36,110 bases of DNA. It comes from Parafrankia elaeagni (GTDB lineage Bacteria; Actinomycetota; Actinomycetes; Frankiales; Frankiaceae). The stretch lies in assembly GCF_000374165.1 (NCBI RefSeq), contig NZ_KB893761.1, forward strand, positions 189,177-225,286, read 5' to 3'. The notes beneath the pieces were generated by a model. It was not told the DNA's origin and searched no databases. It saw only the letters and a list, made by a program, of their open reading frames with translations. The translations under genes were made by a program, and so were the position numbers. This document shows positions 14,476 to 21,877 of the stretch, piece by piece. Numbering within the stretch: position 1 is the stretch's first letter; each line of letters starts with the position of its first letter.

Positions 14476-15584
14476 CGGAGACCCCCGCCGGCGTCCCCAC
14501 CGTGCTCGTCATCGGTGCCCTCGTCATCGGTGCCCTCGTCAACGGCCTGGACGGCGAGGGTGCCGGTGCTCAGCCCGAGGACGTCGGCGGCGTCCTGGAC
14601 GACCCGGCGCTCGTCCGGATCGAAGTACCCGTCCGCCCGCCCGACGACAGCTCCGAACCGCAGCACCGCCCAGGACCGCACGGAGTCCCCGCGCACCTTG
14701 CCGATCTCGCGCAGCGCGGCCCGCCGGCCGGCCACGAGGTCCGCGCGCAGGCGGGCGACATGCTGGTCGAACAGGTGTTCGAGATCGGTGCGCGGGTAGT
14801 CCGCCAGCACCGCCTCGCCGTGGATTGACCCGACCATCGCGTCGCGCTCCTCGGGGTCGACGCGCCCGTCCGCCACCGCGACCAGGGCGCAGACGGCCAC
14901 CGCGGCGTCGCGGAACGCCTCGCCGTGCAGGTCGTCGCGACGCGCGATCAGCTGGGCGCGCAGGGTCCGGACCGACTGGCGCAGAGCTGTCCACCACGGT
15001 TCCGCGTCCGTGACGGCCAGCCCGTTCCAGGACGGCCAACTCTCGGACCACCAGGCCGTGGCGGCCCGGCCCACCTCGACCGGCCGGATGTCCGCCAGCG
15101 TGGTCCCCGACGTCCCCTCGTAGGGCCGGAGAAGGCGCAGCCCCGGCGGAAGATCCGTGCCCGTCGGGTGACGCGCCGGATCGAGGACAACGGCGTAGAG
15201 CACGGTCAGCACATGCCGGTCGTGCGTCGGGCCGCCGGCCGGGGTCGCTCCACCGTCGGAGCGGGAGTGGCTGTGCTCAACACACCCCGCGAAGGCGAAG
15301 CCCCGACCGGCTTCCTGCGGATGTGCTGACCGTGTGGTGCCCCGGCGGGCTGTGGTGCCCTGGCGGGCTGTGGTGCCCCGGCGGGCGGAGCCGGGTGCTG
15401 ACACGGCACCGCGGGGCAGCGTGGCCCGCAGCAGGCGCCCCGCGGCGGCCAGGGAGGACTCGCCCGGGCGAGGGGCGCCCCCCGGAAAACGGAGCGCGCC
15501 GTCGCCCGTGGAGTGGACCAGGAAGCCCCCGTCGAGCTCGACGAGCAGTGCGACGTCCATCAGAAACTGCGTCTGTGCCGGCAT
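14472..15584 (-). CDS. Fusion of a degenerate Nudix-like domain with a TerB-like domain
   Basis: 370 residues from ATG 15584 (MPAQTQFLMDVALL), with GGGGGA upstream; an ATG 57 bases earlier lacks a ribosome site. N-terminal part: VALLVELDGGFLVH, then PGGAPRPGESSLAAAGRLLRATLP, a Nudix box in which Gly, first Glu and Arg are kept but all three core Glu are lost. A Thr/Gly/Arg insert with 6-residue repeats follows, and the fold ends near LRPYEGTSGTTLADI. C-terminal part (about 230-355): AVCALVAVADGRVDPEERDAMV and VVGRADGYFDPDERRVVQDAADVLGL, the doubled acidic helix motif of TerB. TerB proteins act in envelope or metal-stress signalling. The next gene is coupled and carries a second degenerate Nudix domain. 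Confidence 0.82.
   Translation of the reverse strand: MPAQTQFLMDVALLVELDGGFLVHSTGDGALRFPGGAPRPGESSLAAAGRLLRATLPRGAVSAPGSARRGTTARQGTTARRGTTRSAHPQEAGRGFAFAGCVEHSHSRSDGGATPAGGPTHDRHVLTVLYAVVLDPARHPTGTDLPPGLRLLRPYEGTSGTTLADIRPVEVGRAATAWWSESWPSWNGLAVTDAEPWWTALRQSVRTLRAQLIARRDDLHGEAFRDAAVAVCALVAVADGRVDPEERDAMVGSIHGEAVLADYPRTDLEHLFDQHVARLRADLVAGRRAALREIGKVRGDSVRSWAVLRFGAVVGRADGYFDPDERRVVQDAADVLGLSTGTLAVQAVDEGTDDEGTDDEHGGDAGGGLR
15333..15386. repeat. Three 18-bp tandem copies
   Basis: The unit TGTGGTGCCCCGGCGGGC at 15333, 15351 and 15369; one mismatch in the middle copy. In frame, giving RRGTTA-type repeats in the Nudix-TerB protein. Confidence 0.9.
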
Positions 15585-15750
15585 ACCGTCCCCCGAATGT
15601 GACGTCCTGCGGTCACCTGGATGCTGGTATGTCGACATCATCTACTGCCCGGCGATAAATTCACCGCATTCTGGCTGTCTGGTGGCGCAGTGTCGGGGCG
15701 AGTGGCGCGATCGCTGCTCCGGGCACGGACGGCCGGTCACGCGAACGTTC

Positions 15751-16179
15751 TCAGTAGGCCCGGCACCCGACGGCTGTCGACTCTGCGGATGGCAGCTCGA
15801 ACCAGACCTGTTTGCCCACGCCGGCGGAGGGCGGGTCATCCACCACACCCCAGCTCGTCGCGAGGGCGCTGACGAGCTGCATGCCCCGGCCGGACTCGTC
15901 GTCGTCCTGCGCGGCCCGAAGCACAGGCCGCAGCGGGCTGCCGTCACTCACGGAGACGCGGATCAGGTCGGAACCGCACTCGACGGTGAGCCGCAGCACC
16001 TCACGCGCACCGACAAACCGGACCGCGTTCGTGACGACCTCGCTGACCAGCAGTTTCGCGACCTCAGCGGCGTTACCGCAGCCCCACGCCACGAGCAGGT
16101 CGGCAACCAGCGCACGGGCCCGCCCGGCCGCCCGTGGGTCAGCGGGCAGGTCGAAGCCTGCGGTCAGCGCTTCGGCCAC
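15751..16179 (-). CDS. RsbW-like ATP-binding protein (GHKL fold)
   Basis: 142 residues from GTG 16179 (GGAAGG upstream). This is a stand-alone histidine-kinase-type ATPase domain as in anti-sigma/Ser-kinase regulators: the N box is LLVSEVVTNAVRFVG (Asn51), the G1 box VSVSDGSP (Asp79, Gly80) and the G2 box ESGRGMQLV (Gly97, Gly99), then GKQVWFELP. Actinomycetes carry many such proteins; they phosphorylate anti-anti-sigma (STAS) partners or bind sigma factors in the cytoplasm. No STAS, PP2C or sigma gene is adjacent, so the partner is unknown. It precedes the Nudix-TerB gene by 166 bases on the same strand, which permits but does not prove co-regulation. Confidence 0.9.
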   Translation of the reverse strand: MAEALTAGFDLPADPRAAGRARALVADLLVAWGCGNAAEVAKLLVSEVVTNAVRFVGAREVLRLTVECGSDLIRVSVSDGSPLRPVLRAAQDDDESGRGMQLVSALATSWGVVDDPPSAGVGKQVWFELPSAESTAVGCRAY

Positions 16180-16353
16180 ACATCACCTTCCGGGCGGTCG
16201 TCCATCCGGGCCTGCCAGCGGCGCCACGGTAGAGCCGGCGTCGCGTTCCTCCCACCTCGGGAGTCGCCTCAAACCTGCCTGACGTGGTCCGGCCACATCA
16301 CGCGCACGAGCGACAGCCTGACCCCTGCTCAGCCAGGCGTGAAACAGGACTCG

Positions 16354-16387
16354 CCGTGGCCGGCTCGGGGTTTCCCCGCCACCACGG
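16354..16387 (-). terminator. Candidate hairpin after the Pro-rich gene
   Basis: Inner arms CGGGG (16366-16370) and CCCCG (16374-16378) with a TTT loop, extended by outer CCGTGG (16354-16359) and CCACGG (16382-16387) with internal mismatches. It lies 33 bases past the stop at 16420. Confidence 0.4.
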
Positions 16388-16419
16388 CCGGGCTCCGTCC
16401 AGGTCGGTCATGACCCTCC

Positions 16420-18792
16420 TCAGATCACGTCGATGCCGTCGAGCACCGAGTCCTTGCGCGCGAGCCAGGCCCGGGCGACCGCCTCGACCTCGGCGCTCGT
16501 CGGCTGATCCGAGCCCGCGCCGGGGTGCTGGCCTCGCGCCATGCCCTCCGGACCTGGCTGCTGCGGCCCACCGATGCCGACGTCAGCGCTGCCTGGGCCC
16601 GTGCCTGCTCCACGATGGCCGTTCTGCCCGTGCCCGTTCTGCCCACCGTGCCCGTTGTTCGCACCGGCCTGGCCGCCGTGGCCGCCGTGGCCGTTCTGGC
16701 CCGGCCCCGTGGGGCCGGTGGGGCCCCCGAGGCGTGCGCGGCTGGCCGGGTCCCGCCCCGTCCCGGCCCATGAGTCGTCGACCGAGATGGGGCGGCGCTG
16801 CTCGCCTCCCGGACTGGCCCACGGTGAGCCCTGCGGGCGGGGCTGTTCCGGCCCCGCATGCCGGCCGCGCGGACGGCTCTGGTCAGCCGAGAGCCGCCCT
16901 GTCGCCGGGCGGCTGCCCCGGTCGGCGCCGCGGACGATCTCCGGGTGGCGCGGCGGCGGTGGGCCGGCGGCGGCCGCGGCCTGCCCGCGGGCGAGTTCCG
17001 CGGCCCGCGCGGCGGCGAGACTCAGCTCGACCGGGCCGGAGATCGGCGGCGCCGGCCGGGAGGCCGGCACCGACAGCCGCTCCGCGTCCGCGGCCGGGGC
17101 TGCCCGCCCGACGTCGGCCGGCGGCCGGGACGCAGCGGCGGGTGGCTCGAAGAGGCTCCCGCGTGACGCGTCCTGTGCCATCCCGGCAGGAGGCTGCCCG
17201 TGTACCGGGCCCCGGTCGCCGGATCCGGTGGGGAGCTGCCCCGTGGGGACAGGCCCGGTGGGCACCTGCCCTGCCCGGCCCGGCCCGGCCGGGTACTGCC
17301 CGGTGGGGACCTGCCCGGCCGGGTACTGCCCGGTGGGGACCTGCCCGGCCGGGTACTGCCCGGTGGGGACCTGCCCGGTCTGGTACTGCCCTGTCGAGGT
17401 CTGCCCGGCGTGAAGGTGCCCGTTGGGGACCTGCGCAGTCGGGACAGGACCGGTTGTGTGCTGCCGGGGCGCGAACTGTCCGCCGGGCACGGGCCCGCCG
17501 GGCACCGGCCCGGTCGGGAGGTGCCCGGTCGGGACCGGCCCGGTGGGCACGGGGCCCGTCGGGTGCTGCGCGTGGGGAGCGCCGGGCGGGCGGAGGCGCG
17601 GGGGCTGCTGCCCGTCCCAGCCAGGCTGACCGGAGGACCCGGGCGGACCCGCGTATGCCGGCTCGCCGGGATGGGTCGGCTGGGAGGGAAAGCTCGGCTG
17701 GTAGGGCTGCCGTGGGTCGCCGTGGCGCGGCGGCTGGCTCGGCCGGTCCCGGTAGTCGGGCTGGTGTGGCTGCTGCGGCGGGCTCGCCATGGGCCCGGCC
17801 GCGGGCCGGACGCCGGGCGGCGGCACGGCAGGCCGTGAGAAGCCGGGCGCGGGCCCCGGCCCGGTCAGGGGATTCTGCTGTTCGCGGGGGTCCCGGGGCA
17901 GGTCGCCGTGCTGCCCCGGGACGGCCCAGCCGCGGCTGGGGGGCCCGCCCAGGAACGGACTGGCGGTGGGCGGGTGCAGGCCGGGCGGTGCGAGCCGACG
18001 GTCCGGGTCCGGCTGCGCCGGCTGCGGTCGTGCGGGCGGGGGCTGACGGGTCGCCGGGTACTGCTGGCCTGCCAGCGGCTGGGCGCCGGTCATGGTCCGG
18101 TCGGGCTGCTGCTCGGCGGCGGGGGCCGTGTTCGTCCCGCGTGCTGCCGCCGCGCCCGGGCGGCGGATGCCAGCCAGCGGGTCGCCGAAGACGGGCCGGC
18201 GTGTCGGACCGGTGGCCGGGCCGCGGGTCGTTCCGGCGCCACGCGGGACGTCGTTCACTCCCGCGGCGGCCGCGGCCGGGGGAGCTGTGCCCGGCAGGCG
18301 GGCCGGGGCGTGCTCTCCCGGCGGCGGCTGGTGCGGCATCGACTGCGTGGTGCCGGGGTTCGACACCGTCGAGTAGGACCCGGTGTCGAACGGCGGGGGA
18401 GGGGGAGATGCGGCGGACGCCGGCGGCGAGGGAACGCGGTCCGGTGCCCGGTGCTGGTCGACGGCGCGGCGGACGGCATCCACCGGTGTTCCCCGGGTGT
18501 CGGTGACGCGGGCGGTGGCCGTCGGATCCGGCAGGGCGCGGGGCGCGACGGCGTCCTCGGTGGCGGCCAGCTCCCCGGTAATCGCGACGATGGTGGCGCA
18601 GGGCCAGAGCCGGTCGCAACTCAGACACAGATCAAACTCGTTGGGCTGATGGAGATCGATGAGAGTGACCAGCGAGTTGATGTGCTCGACGATCCGTGGT
18701 CCGGCCAGTACCGGCCCGTTCGCGATCATCTCGAGTTCCGAGCGCAACTGACCGTGGTACCGCTCGACGTCGACTACGCGCGGATCCTCCAT
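16420..18792 (-). CDS. Large Pro/Gly/Gln-rich protein with N-terminal Cys motif
   Basis: 790 residues from ATG 18792 ([20 protein letters not shown]); a GTG at 18843 would add 17 residues. Neither start has a clear ribosome site. Only the ends look folded. The N-terminal 80 residues contain a helix ([19 protein letters not shown]) followed by [14 protein letters not shown], a Cys-x2-Cys-x4-Cys arrangement that may bind zinc. The last 25 residues ([25 protein letters not shown]) form a likely amphipathic helix. The 680 residues between are disordered Pro/Gly/Gln sequence with a 10-residue repeat array ([10 protein letters not shown]). No signal peptide or membrane helix. Function is not recognised; the shape suggests a scaffold or condensate-forming protein (inference). 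Confidence 0.7.
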   Translation of the reverse strand: MEDPRVVDVERYHGQLRSELEMIANGPVLAGPRIVEHINSLVTLIDLHQPNEFDLCLSCDRLWPCATIVAITGELAATEDAVAPRALPDPTATARVTDTRGTPVDAVRRAVDQHRAPDRVPSPPASAASPPPPPFDTGSYSTVSNPGTTQSMPHQPPPGEHAPARLPGTAPPAAAAAGVNDVPRGAGTTRGPATGPTRRPVFGDPLAGIRRPGAAAARGTNTAPAAEQQPDRTMTGAQPLAGQQYPATRQPPPARPQPAQPDPDRRLAPPGLHPPTASPFLGGPPSRGWAVPGQHGDLPRDPREQQNPLTGPGPAPGFSRPAVPPPGVRPAAGPMASPPQQPHQPDYRDRPSQPPRHGDPRQPYQPSFPSQPTHPGEPAYAGPPGSSGQPGWDGQQPPRLRPPGAPHAQHPTGPVPTGPVPTGHLPTGPVPGGPVPGGQFAPRQHTTGPVPTAQVPNGHLHAGQTSTGQYQTGQVPTGQYPAGQVPTGQYPAGQVPTGQYPAGPGRAGQVPTGPVPTGQLPTGSGDRGPVHGQPPAGMAQDASRGSLFEPPAAASRPPADVGRAAPAADAERLSVPASRPAPPISGPVELSLAAARAAELARGQAAAAAGPPPPRHPEIVRGADRGSRPATGRLSADQSRPRGRHAGPEQPRPQGSPWASPGGEQRRPISVDDSWAGTGRDPASRARLGGPTGPTGPGQNGHGGHGGQAGANNGHGGQNGHGQNGHRGAGTGPGSADVGIGGPQQPGPEGMARGQHPGAGSDQPTSAEVEAVARAWLARKDSVLDGIDVI
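17281..17390. repeat. 30-bp tandem repeats encoding [10 protein letters not shown]
   Basis: Three near-perfect 30-bp copies (17291-17320, 17321-17350, 17351-17380) in the Pro-rich gene; more divergent units extend from about 17215 to 17560 as [10 protein letters not shown] variants. Confidence 0.88.
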
Positions 18793-19244
18793 CGAAGGCA
18801 GCATGCACCATTGCGGGCGGAAACGTGCGGGCGGCACCACCACAGCGTGTAACAGGTGACAAGGTCATCACGATCTGCGTGCAAACGCGGTGCCGGTCGG
18901 CAGTGCAGTGTGCGGCGATCGCCACGCACTGCTTATATCGGGCATCTCCGCGTTCTGTTTCCTCACCGGGAGCCTTCACTCAAAGTGCTGGCCGGTGGCC
19001 CGGAGATGGGGGGCGGACCGGCAGCCGCGACGCTCACAAGAAGCGAATCTGGCCGGTCAGAGCTGTATCTGGGGGCGCTGCGGCCGTGGCGGACCTTCAT
19101 GCGGGAAGCGCATGACCGGCCGACGGCCCGAAGGTGCCGGGCTGTGTGGGTGTTCTGGCGGCCGACGGCAGAGGCTGTGCCCCGCCCGGGCTGCCACCCG
19201 CCCCCTGCGCTGTGCGCTGACTGGCGCTGACTGGCGCCGGCAGG
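18793..19244. other. Intergenic region between two Pro-rich protein genes
   Basis: 452 bases without a supportable gene. It should contain the promoter of the 790-residue protein gene. Short direct repeats (GCTGACTGGC twice near 19218-19237) lie at its right edge. No clear hairpin or promoter. Confidence 0.5.
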
Positions 19245-19928
19245 TCAGGCCCGGTCCGGGCGGACCTCGCCGTCTCGGCGGACCTGGCGCATCAGGCCCT
19301 CCTGGAGACGGGCGAACTCCTCGATGTAGGGGCTCTCGACGCCGCCGGCGGCACCGGTCTCCTTGCCGTTCTGCGAGCGGTCGAAGACCGGCTCGAAGCC
19401 GGCGAACTGACCGCCGCCCTGACCTGGCAGCCGCTCGTTCGGCGCGTCGAAGGCCGGGTAGTGCGAGCCTCCGGCCGGAGGGGGCGGCGGGGGCGGCGGC
19501 GGGGTGCCGCGCTCCGGCTGGCTGTCGTATCCGGGCGGGCCGTAGGCGGGAAGGTTGCCGGCGCCCGCGGGCGGACGCTCGGAGCCGTTGTCGAACGCGG
19601 GGTAGTGCGAGCCGTTGGACGACGGACGTTCACCCGAGGTGTCGTAGCCGAACCCCCCCGCGGACGACGGACTGCCGGGCGCGAGGGAAAGCGGTGCCGG
19701 GCCGCGCAGGCCGTCGCCGGGCCCGAGTTCCTGCTGGTCGCTGGCGAGGAAACCGTCTGATACCGGGTAGATCCGGGCGGAGAGGCTGACCGACATCGGG
19801 TCGCTGCCGTACGTGATGACGTCGACCTGGTCCTCCGGGCCGATGCCACCGCTTCTCGCGAGATCGACGAACCGGAACAGGTCGGCCCAGCGCAGCCCTT
19901 CAAGGTCCACACTGATTCTCAGCGCCAT
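19245..19928 (-). CDS. Hypothetical protein with conserved N-terminus and SHYPAFD repeats
   Basis: 227 residues from ATG 19928 (GGGATGGGG upstream). The first 60 residues look like a small folded domain: MALRISVDLEGLRWADLFRF, then VDVITYGSDPMSVSLSARIYP. The rest is low complexity: two SHYPAFD motifs, a run of nine Pro, and Gly/Ser/Pro linkers. The C-terminal 35 residues are charged and helical (SPYIEEFARLQEGLMRQVRR). No signal peptide or Cys. It shares the layout of the 790-residue neighbour (small head, disordered middle, helical tail), which hints at a shared cellular role, but I see no sequence relation. Function unknown. Confidence 0.7.
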   Translation of the reverse strand: MALRISVDLEGLRWADLFRFVDLARSGGIGPEDQVDVITYGSDPMSVSLSARIYPVSDGFLASDQQELGPGDGLRGPAPLSLAPGSPSSAGGFGYDTSGERPSSNGSHYPAFDNGSERPPAGAGNLPAYGPPGYDSQPERGTPPPPPPPPPAGGSHYPAFDAPNERLPGQGGGQFAGFEPVFDRSQNGKETGAAGGVESPYIEEFARLQEGLMRQVRRDGEVRPDRA

Positions 19929-20301
19929 TGGTTTGCCCCATCCCTCGGCTCGTGCGTGTCGACCGTTACCTGGCTTCCGACGCGGACGCTTGTGCTGGGT
20001 GCCGGGCATCCCCTCCGGCGCGCCTCCCGGCACCCGGCCGTGATGGGCCGGATGACGATGGGCGGCAGCTTATACCGCGTTGAGGTGTCAATCCCCATCA
20101 GGTCTGGTTGATATGCCGGTGTCCGTGGATGGAGCGGCCGTCGCAGTTTCGGCCGCTTCCGGGCCGGGGCCGGGGGACCTTCGCTGCGGCGCGTTTGCCA
20201 CTACGGGTGACGGGTGGCCGCGGTTACCGGGCGGGTACGGGCCGGGGCAATCGGATACATCCGGCCGGCGCCGGGGGTCCGGGCGAGTAGGGTCCGAGCG
20301 T
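19929..20301. other. Divergent intergenic region with inverted repeat
   Basis: It lies between the minus-strand hypothetical gene and the plus-strand GroES-like gene. Arms GTGCCGGG (19999-20006) and CCCGGCAC (20026-20033) enclose 19 bases, 71 bases upstream of the ATG at 19928; an operator or leader hairpin is possible. Confidence 0.4.
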
Positions 20302-20688
20302 GTGAGCGTAGTTTCCGGCGGTGTCAACGGTGTCAACGGTGTCGGGGGCGCGGCCGGCATCGATGTTGCGAGTGGCTCGTTGCCCATCCGACTCCTGCAC
20401 GACCGGGTGCTGGTGCAGCCGCGGGAGGATTCCGCGGACCGGCGTTCGAAGGCAGGCATCGTGATCCCCGCCACCGCGCAGATGGGTAAGCGCCTGTCGT
20501 GGGCTGACGTGGTCGCCATCGGGACGGTGGTGCGCACGGTCCAGGTGGGTGACCGGGTGCTCTATGACCCCGAGGACCGCGCCGAGGTTGAGCTGCACTC
20601 GACGACCTACATCCTGATGCGCGAACGCGACGTGCACGCCGTGGCTGCGGAGCGGCTCGATGACGGACTTACCGGGCTGTATCTCTGA
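20302..20688 (+). CDS. GroES-like co-chaperonin, stand-alone actinobacterial type
   Basis: 128 residues from GTG 20302. After a Gly/Val/Asn-rich leader of 25 residues comes a Cpn10 fold: LPIRLLHDRVLVQPREDSADRRSKAGIVIPATAQMG, where GIVIP matches the mobile loop that docks on GroEL, then GDRVLYDPEDRAEVELHSTTYILMRERDVHAV. It ends AERLDDGLTGLYL, a C-terminal extension seen in the divergent actinobacterial GroES-like paralogues rather than canonical GroES. No groEL is next to it. Whether it caps GroEL is unknown. The exact start is uncertain because no strong ribosome site precedes this GTG. Confidence 0.85.
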   Translation: MSVVSGGVNGVNGVGGAAGIDVASGSLPIRLLHDRVLVQPREDSADRRSKAGIVIPATAQMGKRLSWADVVAIGTVVRTVQVGDRVLYDPEDRAEVELHSTTYILMRERDVHAVAAERLDDGLTGLYL

Positions 20689-20699
20689 CCTCGCTGTCT

Positions 20700-20727
20700 G
20701 ATCACATTTCGGCATCTCTATGTGATC
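20700..20727 (+). terminator. Hairpin after the GroES-like gene
   Basis: Perfect 8-bp arms GATCACAT (20700-20707) and ATGTGATC (20720-20727), loop of 12, starting 12 bases after the stop and followed by pyrimidine-rich sequence. The arms are unusually AT-rich for this DNA; an operator is the alternative. Confidence 0.5.
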
Positions 20728-21297
20728 TCCTCTGATCTCCGTCATCTCCCCTCGGGCCGGCCCACGGCCGCCACGCCGCGAGCCGTTGGCTGTTCGGTCA
20801 TCCCCTGACCGCTGCCGTGTCTGGCTGCCGTCGTGTCTGGCTGCCGTCGTGTCTGGCTGCCGGCCTGCTGCTTTCGCCGCGCCGCCACACCACCGTTGGG
20901 TGGCCCGCCTCGACCGGCCATCGTTCCTTGAACCGGCTGCTCCGAGCCCGCCCGTCCCGACGGGTACAGGCTTTCTCGGTGGGTGGTCGGTCGGCGCCGG
21001 AGCCGGATGTGGCGGGAGTGACACAGCGCCAGGGTGCCCCTGCTTGGTCTGGCGACTCTTCGACCCGTATCCTTCGGGCGGCTTTGGAGATCCGTGTTCC
21101 GAACCGGTGGCCCTGGGTACCGGCTTCCGGCATGGGGAATGCGGACATCTGCCTGGCGCTTACTTCTCGGCCAGAGCCACTGCTTATTGTGATCAGCCGA
21201 TGTCGTTCGGGTACCGTGCTCGCTCGATCCCGTTGTGGATCGACGTCGGTGTCGACAGGCCGCGGTCTGTGAGGACAAGGGAAAGGTAAGGAGAGGC
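20728..21297. other. 570-base intergenic region
   Basis: No convincing gene. It holds three tandem copies of a 16-bp unit (TGTCTGGCTGCCGTCG) at 20818-20863, a period that is not a multiple of three, which supports noncoding DNA. The promoter and leader of the DUF4193 gene must lie in its last part; the sequence just before the gene is purine-rich. Confidence 0.5.
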
Positions 21298-21597
21298 ATG
21301 GCTCGTGACTTCGACGCTCGGCGCAGCACGGATGTCGAGGAGGACGAGCTCCAGGAACAGAGCCTGGAGACGCTGAAAGCCCAACGTGCTGGTGCGGCGG
21401 CCGATCTCGGCGACGACATGGACGCGCTGGAGGCCGAGCTCGACCTCCCGGACGCCGAGGTCCGGGACGAGGAGCTCGCGTTGCGGGTGCTGCCGCGCCA
21501 GGCGGACGAGTTCACCTGCACGAGCTGCTTCCTGGTACAGCACCGGAGCCAGCTCGCCGACACCCGCCGGACCATGTGCGCCGACTGCGCGGCCTGA
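21298..21597 (+). CDS. DUF4193-family zinc-ribbon protein
   Basis: 99 residues. ATG 21298 follows AAGGAGAGG at good distance. The N-terminus is MARDFDARRSTDVEEDELQEQ, followed by acidic helices (ETLKAQRAGAAADLGDDMDALEAELDLPDAE). The C-terminus is FTCTSCFLVQHRSQLADTRRTMCADCAA, with two Cys-x2-Cys pairs forming a zinc ribbon. This is the DUF4193 family, widespread and conserved in actinobacteria, of unknown function; a nucleic-acid or RNA-polymerase contact is plausible from the acidic-plus-ribbon layout (inference). The stop is embedded in the first of two copies of an 18-bp direct repeat (21591-21608, 21611-21628). Confidence 0.92.
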   Translation: MARDFDARRSTDVEEDELQEQSLETLKAQRAGAAADLGDDMDALEAELDLPDAEVRDEELALRVLPRQADEFTCTSCFLVQHRSQLADTRRTMCADCAA

Positions 21598-21704
21598 CCG
21601 TTTTCGGGGCGGCCTGACCGTTTTCGGGCCTGACCGTCTTGTGTCCGGCCTGACAGCTGTGGGCGCGCGCTGATTCGGTGGCGACGGATCGGTGGCGACG
21701 GATC

Positions 21705-21753
21705 GGACGGTTCCGGGAGAGAACGCGCCGGTGAGGTGCTTCCGGAACCGTCC
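21705..21753. promoter_or_regulatory. 12-bp perfect inverted repeat with 25-base loop
   Basis: GGACGGTTCCGG (21705-21716) and CCGGAACCGTCC (21742-21753). It lies about 108 bases after the DUF4193 stop and 125 bases before the LAL regulator. The long loop fits a two-site operator or a structured leader better than a standard terminator. Confidence 0.45.
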
Positions 21754-21877
21754 ACGTCCGTCGTGATCTCCGCCGTGTCCTCGCTGTGCCGCCGGGCCGA
21801 CACCACCCCCTGGTTGCCGAAAGCACAGAGTGCCTGTACCACTACCCTTGGCATTGTGAGTCGGGGGTGATCAAGTC

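Noticed and set aside
17200-17560. Possible CRISPR-like array
   Set aside because: The 30-bp units are contiguous without unique spacers and are in frame in a coding region: a protein repeat.
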